Assembly: GCA_963457665.1 (NCBI GenBank)
Contig: OY735206.1
Location: 59,684,235 to 59,748,234, forward strand
Reading direction: 5' to 3'
Length of the DNA stretch: 64,000 nt
Source of the DNA: Thysanoteuthis rhombus
Lineage: Eukaryota; Mollusca; Cephalopoda; Oegopsida; Thysanoteuthidae
Shown here piece after piece: positions 57,831 through 64,000 of this stretch (within the stretch, counting starts at the first letter, position 1; the number at the start of each line of letters is the position of its first letter). The notes beneath the pieces were generated by a model. The model worked only from the letters and a program-made list of their open reading frames with translations, was not told where the DNA came from and did not search any database. The translations under genes were made by a program, and so were the position numbers.

Positions 57831-57907
<77 letters not shown>
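57630..57907. repeat. Complex (CA)n/(TA)n array with internal duplication
   Basis: Alternating CA and TA blocks. A roughly 52-bp module (ATATATACATATATACATAC plus CACACATA...) occurs twice, near 57760 and 57808. A pure (TA)n run closes the array at about 57865-57907. All overlapping long frames here, including a 177-codon one, are Thr-His / Tyr-Ile translations. Confidence 0.95.
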
Positions 57908-57909
<2 letters not shown>

Positions 57910-57910
<1 letters not shown>

Positions 57911-58640
57911 TTTGCACGTGTGCATGGGTATATCAATAACTCTGCAGCCTAATTATGAGAAAAAATGCAACAGATATTTATTTTTCAACACAATATCATT
58001 CTTCGTAAATGCACTTAATCCAGTGGTTCATGTTGATTACACAGGTCCAACATTTTACAGCGAAATCCCAAGGGGAAAAATAAGCTACCAACTTCTGGTC
58101 AATCCTCTAACTTATTTGTCCGCCCTCGTAAATCTTTAGGTCTCACGTAGGCACATGTTTTCAAGTCATAAACATTGTAACGTGGGAAATGTTAATTGCA
58201 TACAGATCGATCCCACTGCCTGACTAATTTTTATAAAGGTCAGCAGAAAGTAATACTAAAATACTAGTTTTTCCAAGTCTGATTGATGAATGACTTGAAT
58301 GGAAGATAATCAGTTTTACTGGAATTATTTTTTATGCATTTCAATATGAAAAAAAAAGTATTTCCCCTTTGATGGTTGCGCAAATGAGAAAGCGTCAACC
58401 AAGACAGTCGCCCAAACTGCCAACATAAGTTTTTTTCTGTTTTGAGGTGGTTGGTCTACCTATGTGTGTACATACTGTGCATGCACTGGAGCAAGATCGC
58501 TAAAAATTCAAACATTTACCCCTCGATATGTTTGTAAAAAGTTATTTCTGTTTTTTTTAAATACCTCCCCCCACCCTGAAATATGTTTTTAGTTTGGGGC
58601 TTCGATTTGAAATGTAAATTTTTGCTAAAATGATACAAAG
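57910..58640. other. Unrecognised sequence
   Basis: No gene or repeat recognised. Confidence 0.4.
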
Positions 58641-58644
58641 TTTG

Positions 58645-58835
58645 TGTCCAGCAGCAATCAAATTTAAAAAAAAAAAATTCAGATTTTTTTCAAGTGATCA
58701 CTGCCCAACGGACCAAAGGGCAATAGAAGTAATTTATTTATTTCTCACCCATCCTGACAGATTTTTAATCGATCACCCCCAACATGACATGCTGGCAAAA
58801 AACGTTCGTTACGTGACAGTTTCTGTTGAATGGCT
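58645..58835 (-). repeat. Interspersed repeat C, copy 3
   Basis: In reverse complement: CAGAAACTGTCACGTAACGA, TTTTTTGCCAGCATGTCATG, TTGGGGGTGATCGATTAAAA and GTTGGGCAGTGATCACTTG. Confidence 0.65.
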
Positions 58836-59042
58836 GATTAAGTTTTGAAATCGAAATAAATTCTAGTATCTAAAAATGGTAAAAAAAACTCAGCTTGGTC
58901 GTACTCTGATTTCTCTTAGATGAAACACTCTTGATAATTATTTATCTAATTCTGTTCGTTTTTATCGCAACTATTCAGACGGTCATTCTTTTGATGATTT
59001 TTTAAGTTATGATACTCAAAGACAAGACAATTGACTTCTTTG

Positions 59043-59043
<1 letters not shown>

Positions 59044-59138
<95 letters not shown>

Positions 59139-59139
59139 G
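59044..59139. repeat. (TA)n microsatellite, about 95 bp
   Basis: Among the longest TA runs in the window, with one GTATATA interruption near its right end. Confidence 0.95.
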
Positions 59140-59399
59140 GGGGAAGTGTATTTGTACATTTATATGTTATTGTATGCAAAAATATAAAACGACAGGTCCT
59201 GCAACTCTTAAGGATAGCTTTTGCGGAATAATATCTTCCTGTCGAATTCTTCCGATTGTGTCAGCTACTGATTACTTTCTCTAGGTGAGAGCCTTTTAAT
59301 GGCTTTCGAGCAAAGACAGAAAACGAACAGACGAAAGAATCATTAGAGTGTGTAGATTACAGTCAACTGGGAATCAGAAGGCGGAAAATAGCGACTGCA

Positions 59400-59850
59400 G
59401 AAAGCGACAAGCGAGAAGAAGGAAAATGATGAAGAAAAGGAATGTTTGGATGGGATTTAACAAAAAAAAGTGACAAGTGTAAAAATGAAAGCAGAAAAGA
59501 AAGAAGGAATACAAAAAAGAAAGGAATAAAAGAAAGGGAAAAAATGATTTTCTGGAGACTTTAAAGAAAGAAATATAAAAGGAAAAGTAAAAAAAAAGAA
59601 ACGATGGAGAAAGAAAGTGAAACCAGACGAAGCAAAATAGTAAGTAAATGAGTGAACAAATAAATCAAGTATATAAAAAGGTAAATAACAGGTCTGGTTA
59701 GTCATTTAATTGAAACCGTCACTTGACCAACACCTTTTCAGCACCTTGTATTGAGGGCGGTCAATTAAACAAGAAATACAGGCTGGACGCAAACTAAAGG
59801 ATCAATTTAGCACCAACTTACATTACAAATTGGACCCAACCGCCTAGAAA
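59400..59850 (+). repeat. Purine tract plus repeat C copy 4, first module of a tandem duplication
   Basis: GA-rich tract (59400-59640), then AATAACAGGTCTGGTTAGTC (59683) and repeat C (TAATTGAAACCGTCACTTGA, CCAACACCTTTTCAGCACC, GGATCAATTTAGCACC). The same series recurs about 507 bp downstream. Confidence 0.6.
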
Positions 59851-60019
59851 CCTAATTAGGGGAGAACAAAAAAAATCTATACTCTTGACATTATGGGGGT
59901 AAATGTTTTATTTTCAGGGTTCTACCTCCTTTGGTGCGGCATATATGCATGATACATAGCCAGTTAGAAAGGCAACTAAATTAAAAACTAAAGAGACCTA
60001 TCTTGATAGTATTGTCTGA

Positions 60020-60275
60020 CGGTTTTGTAATACGAAAAAGAAGGGAAGAAAAGAGAAAGATGATCCTGAAAAAGGAAAAGAAAAATTCAAAACGAAAAGT
60101 AAGAAAAAAAAAATGAAGGCGAAAATAAAACTAGAAAGAAAATTGTAAGAAAAGATGATTAATGAATAAACCAAGTACATAGAAAGAAAAATAACAGATC
60201 TGGTTACTCACTCAATTGAAACTGCAACGTAAACAACGTCTTTTGGCAGCACATCATGTTAGGGATGATGGATTA
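60020..60275 (+). repeat. Purine tract plus repeat C copy 5, second module
   Basis: GA-rich tract (about 60037-60165), AATAACAGATCTGGTTACTC (60190), then CAATTGAAACTGCAACGTAA and ACGTCTTTTGGCAGCACATC. Offset from the first module is about 507 bp at the AATAACAG landmark. Confidence 0.6.
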
Positions 60276-60279
60276 AAAA

Positions 60280-60970
60280 ATTGGAAATAGAGAAACAAGA
60301 AAAAAAAAATTGTAAGGTAATCAATGAATAAAACAAATATATGACAAGAGAAACAACTTATGCAAGAGAAAAAATATCTAAAAAAAGACTAAATTACGAC
60401 ACCTACCTTATGCGCAAGAATGGGTCACCCAGTAAGGATCGTACTCACTAGAGAGCAGTCATGTTCGGCGAAAAGATGGATAGCAATCTTCTCTCTGAAG
60501 AAGTGACAAGACCTTCAGCTGCTTCTGTTTTGCACTTTAGAAATTTACTCATTATGAAAGATAAATGTTATTGCATTGCCAATAACTTTGAGAAGAGTCA
60601 TTAAAAAGATCAATTTTTGTTCGAACAATCTATTATCTTCTTGTGTCAGCATCTTGGATGTTGGCACGACGTTCGATCAATTCATTCTAGGACACTCCTC
60701 AGGTGTAAAACGTAATATACGTACGGGAAGAGGGTCTCTCCAATTTGTCCCTCTCAGGTTTTTAGGACAAATGCACACTCATATGACAGCTGTCATAAAA
60801 GAACTCAAAGTGATTTTTTGAAATGGATCTAATTGAAACGAAACGCTCTTTATGCCAATCTAACAAGAAAAGATTGAAACATCGACAAACCTGATAAGAT
60901 CCTTTATTTTACATTTAGTTGATAAATTAAACAAAATAGATGCGATAGCGTACACACACACACACACATG
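60280..60970. other. Unrecognised sequence
   Basis: No gene recognised. The beginning (AATCAATGAATAAAACAAAT, about 60319) may be a third, decayed edge of the duplicated module. Confidence 0.35.
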
Positions 60971-60972
60971 TA

Positions 60973-61180
60973 TATTATTGTGTCATCCACAGACAGCTGT
61001 TTCGTTGTATTACAACTCTTCAGTGTGGCTGTAGACTATCCACTATCCCATCCAGTACCACAAGGTAAGATCAAAACCTTAGCTTTAGACCCAGAGGCTG
61101 GTAACCACACTTTTACCCCATGGAGCTGGACAGTCAGCTAGGTTGAAATTAAGCGATATATTTATATACGCATATTTATT
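60973..61180 (+). repeat. Interspersed repeat E, copy 2
   Basis: About 205 bp matching 22511-22706. It has an extra roughly 20 bp (AGATCAAAACCTTAGCTTTA) in the middle relative to copy 1. It begins just after a short (CA)n run. Confidence 0.8.
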
Positions 61181-61194
61181 CCCCGTCCACCAGG

Positions 61195-61640
61195 ATGCTC
61201 AATTCCATATTAATAGCCTTTCTCATCTCCTTCCCCGCTGAGCATGATTCCACTGATATCTACCGTGTCTTCTCCATCTTGTGTCTGATCTTTTCCTACT
61301 GCATTTACTGTCCTACAGGGAATCAATCTGATAGCCTTTTGCTTCATCTGTTCCTTTGACTCGCTATGTGCCTTGCCAATCTCCATTGTTACTGTTTCAT
61401 TACTTATATGATAGTGTTTACGTTGGTCCAATCTCGGATATATCTATTCCTCGTTATATTAGTTTCCAGGCTTCGCGACCTCACGTCATAGCTAACATAA
61501 TGCGTTGATTGTATTCTGCAAGTTTTAAGCATGTTGGTTTGTCTCTATTCATACCAGATGCTTTTCAGCGAATTGTTATTATTTCATTCCTCTAGGCTAT
61601 ATCATCTGACCTAAGTAAACGTACTTCTTGAATTGTCATG
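61195..61640 (-). mobile_element. LINE relic, second family, copy 3
   Basis: Shares TCCTACTGCATTTACTGTCC and the preceding CTTCTCCATC(TT) block with the relics at 25045 and 25500. A 73-codon minus frame (61210-61431) reads SNETVTMEIGKAHSESKEQM in one of the better-preserved parts. The exact clade is unclear. Confidence 0.45.
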
Positions 61641-61670
61641 ATCACATACACACATACACACGCACACACT

Positions 61671-61671
61671 C

Positions 61672-61727
<56 letters not shown>

Positions 61728-61728
61728 G
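61671..61728. repeat. Compound (TA)n(TG)n microsatellite
   Basis: (TA)n to about 61696, then (TG)n to about 61722. Confidence 0.95.
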
Positions 61729-61739
61729 AATGATAATAC

Positions 61740-62070
61740 CCTATGTAAAATAACAAACTACATGTATGACATTAGCTATATACTAAAATTGTAGCTGAAA
61801 GGGAGATGGTGTTTGATCAATATTGCTGGGGTGTTGATATAAGTTTTGTTTTTAAAATCCCCAAAACAGATACATGCTAAACAAGTGATGATCCCAACAA
61901 GAGAAAATTTACACATAGTACCATAAAAACAAAGTACATGTAAAACAGAAGAAAAATTGAAAATAATTACATAAATTGCATTGACAGATATTGGAAAATA
62001 AGAGACTGAAGTGACAAAAAAACGTTTTTTTCAGGTCTTCATAATGCTTAGTATTTAAAGGTGTAAAGCG

Positions 62071-62075
<5 letters not shown>
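61740..62075 (+). repeat. Interspersed repeat F, copy 2
   Basis: Direct-strand match to the reverse complement of 14690-15005: GGTGTTTGATCAATATTGCT, TTTAAAATCCCCAAAACAG, GTGATGATCCCAACAAGAG, TTACATAAATTGCATTGACA and GATATTGGAAAAT. The junction to (TA)n at 62074 follows. Confidence 0.7.

Positions 62076-62118
<43 letters not shown>
62074..62118. repeat. (TA)n microsatellite
   Basis: TA run at the right end of repeat F copy 2. Confidence 0.95.
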
Positions 62119-62119
<1 letters not shown>

Positions 62120-62339
62120 TTATGCATGTGTGGGCTGAAGTGACAAAAAACATCAAAATGATAGGCTTGGCTTTCTGGATGCGAAGCATGATTAAATCAA
62201 TGGTTATCGTAAGTGATTTGATTTGTGTGAGATAAATATAGTTTTTACTGAATATAATCCCGTACTTATTGAAATTCGTTCAGTGTTAACTTTCGTCTTA
62301 ATTAAAATTAATGACGTTTCTGACTCCGATCTTTCGGCT

Positions 62340-62655
62340 TGCTTTCTATACTTCTGGATTCTCTCTACTTCCATTTTTTTTTTGTTTCATGGCGTATCCA
62401 TCCACTCATTCATTCATTCGTTCATTTTTTTTTCTTTTCACCGGTCGTCTCTGTTTCCTTATTGGCCTCTCTTTCTTCACATCATCTGATTTTTTTCTTA
62501 TAATTTCCAATCCTTCCTTTATCTTCATCCTTCTTCTGTCCCTATTCCTAATTTTCGTCTTTTATTTTTTCCCGCCTTTTCTTTTTTTTTTTCGTTATTT
62601 TTTCATTCACTATTTTTTTGTCCTTCAACTTCTAATCCTCTCCTGTTCTTGCCAT
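62340..62655. repeat. Pyrimidine-rich tract
   Basis: About 310 bp of T/C-rich sequence including ATTCATTC units at about 62406-62426. Frames of 88 and 117 codons read Phe/Leu/Ser and are composition artefacts. Confidence 0.8.
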
Positions 62656-62710
62656 CACCCGTAACTCGAGAATATCTGTTAATTAAATCGATCAACTTAA
62701 TTTAATAGCT

Positions 62711-62712
<2 letters not shown>

Positions 62713-62771
<59 letters not shown>
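62713..62771. repeat. (TA)n microsatellite
   Basis: About 58 bp of TA units. Confidence 0.95.
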
Positions 62772-62774
<3 letters not shown>

Positions 62775-62849
62775 TTATTTTGGGAGGATTATCTATCAGT
62801 GAGGATTGCTCGATATCAGAGACAGAGCATATATAAATTAGTATTCACA

Positions 62850-63376
62850 GAAAATAGGTACGCAAGCTTTCGATAGAGCAAGCTCGACTTTCAAGAACAC
62901 AAAACCCCACTTGTCCTTAAAAGAAGGGCATACAACCGATGTATCCTACCGATAGTCACCTACAGAGCTAAAACATGGAATTTATCAAAAAAATTGACAG
63001 TCAAACTGAGAACCATGCAATGTGCGCTTGAGAGAATCAGGTTCGACCTCACATAGAGAGATCAAAAGACAGCTTAGTATGTCAGAGAAAATACAGGAGT
63101 CAGATATATCATGTAAACCAGAAGAAAACCCAAATGGCAATGGGCTGGATATGGTTCAAGAATATCAGACAACCGCTGTACATCACGACTCACAACATGG
63201 ATCTCTGGGGATCATATGCGAAACTGTGGCTGACAGAAAGTAAGATGGTGTGATGAGCTGGACTAATTCAGAAAGTACTGGCTTTGCAATATCTATGATA
63301 TAGAGGTCTGGCGAATCCTGGGGAAAGTCAATGTCTAACGACAGACACTAAGAGACTGATGATGATGAAGATGAAA
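62850..63376 (+). mobile_element. RTE-like LINE relic with (GAT)n tail
   Basis: Begins at CGCAAGCTTTCGATAGAGCA and runs through AAGAAGGGCATACAACCGAT, CCTACCGATAGTCACCTACA, ACATCACGACTCACAACATG and CTGGCGAATCCTGGGGAAAG to the tail ACTGATGATGATGAAGATG. The frame is broken by several stops. Confidence 0.85.
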
Positions 63377-63377
63377 G

Positions 63378-63441
63378 TGTGTGTGTGTTTGTGTGAAAGT
63401 GTGTGTGTAAAAGTGTGTGTGTGTGTGTGTATGTGTGTTTG
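63378..63441. repeat. Interrupted (GT)n microsatellite
   Basis: GTGT blocks separated by GAAA/TAAA, directly after the tail of the preceding RTE relic. Confidence 0.9.
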
Positions 63442-64000
63442 TACTCTAAGATGTCGAGAACTACGTATCAAAGAATAGAAACAAAAGCATGCCTGAAATC
63501 AGCAGGACTATAATTACCCGTAGTCTCCATTTTTAGGTCGAATTTTGCAACAATTAGATGATCGATTTTATGAAGTCTCCGATTGTACTCTCAGAAAACA
63601 AATCTGTCGAGAAATACTTTTTATTTTTATTTTTTCTTCATTTCGGATTCCCAGAAAAACTATCAAAATTATATCTATGAAATCAAATTATATGTATATC
63701 TCAAATCAGCATCATCTAGGATATTTTTCATCATTTGTTTGAACCTATTCACATGCAAAGGAAGGGAAGGTTCACTGATATTACTAAAATTTCTTTTTGA
63801 GTAGTAATTCTTAGGTCCAACGACTCGGTGGTTTAATAGCATTTACAAACCAAGTTCAAGGAAATGTTTTCTTTAGATTTATATTCTTTCAAACTATTTC
63901 ACGTTTGAACCTCATGGGAATTAGTCAGTTTCGATAAAACTTTTTACAGGGTAGTTATAATGCTGAAGTGGATGCTCATTTCAGGCGTATCCGAAATCAG
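63442..64000. other. Unrecognised sequence to window end
   Basis: No gene or repeat recognised. Confidence 0.4.

Noticed and set aside
57606..58139. 177-codon open frame on the plus strand
   Set aside because: The first 100 codons are Thr-His and Tyr-Ile translations of CA/TA repeats. The remainder shows no domain.

Overview
The window is AT-rich animal nuclear DNA that looks intergenic. I found no intact host gene, no rRNA and no intact tRNA. It is dominated by long (TA)n, (CA/TG)n and compound microsatellites, by old 5'-truncated non-LTR retrotransposons and by several unnamed interspersed repeats. That mixture suggests a large lophotrochozoan genome. A mollusc, possibly a cephalopod, is my best guess; it is an inference from repeat style, not from a host gene.

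The main identifiable inhabitants are: (1) at least twelve relics of one RTE-like LINE family, most keeping the 3' end with a (GAT)n or (GCT)n tail, the longest at about 9220-11247 (+), and three rearranged as 5' inversions (49195-49746, 49747-51362, 55895-57090); (2) an R4/Dong-like LINE family with a CCHC motif and a restriction-like endonuclease (PD-X14-D). Two very similar minus-strand copies (6212-7056 and 27117-28228) are each bounded on both sides by (TTA)n, and older copies lie at 28285-28560, 30085-31435 and 31520-31840; (3) a Penelope-like relic with a GIY-YIG endonuclease (about 4985-6045, -); (4) the C-terminus of a Tc1-like transposase (18746-18960, +); (5) a fold-back element with roughly 115-bp inverted arms (26557-26672 and 28789-28905) that hosts the second R4/Dong-like copy; (6) a roughly 300-bp LTR-like family at four loci (1845-2160, 15640-15922, 17590-17920, 45429-45810), showing a TATA-like box and AATAAA in the best copy.

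Layout: 1-4.1 kb microsatellites and one LTR-like copy; 4.1-7.1 kb RTE, Penelope-like and R4/Dong-like relics; 7.1-9.2 kb unrecognised; 9.2-13.2 kb two RTE relics with a 43-bp minisatellite between them; 13.2-19 kb interspersed repeats, two LTR-like copies and Tc1; 19-26.5 kb mostly unrecognised sequence with microsatellites; 26.5-32.9 kb a dense nest of transposons ending in a 37-bp minisatellite; 33-40 kb microsatellites and a tRNA-like SINE remnant; 40-46 kb RTE, tandem and interspersed repeats; 47.4-48 kb a 550-bp homopurine tract; 49-57 kb rearranged RTE copies and a 146-bp degenerate tandem repeat; 57-64 kb microsatellites, duplicated repeat modules and a final RTE relic.

No genes act together here. 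The biology on show is retrotransposon insertion mechanism (twin priming, microsatellite targeting, template switching) and repeat decay. I found no convincing new cellular system. The most informative items are the (TTA)n-flanked R4/Dong-like pair, the LTR-like family and the fold-back nest.
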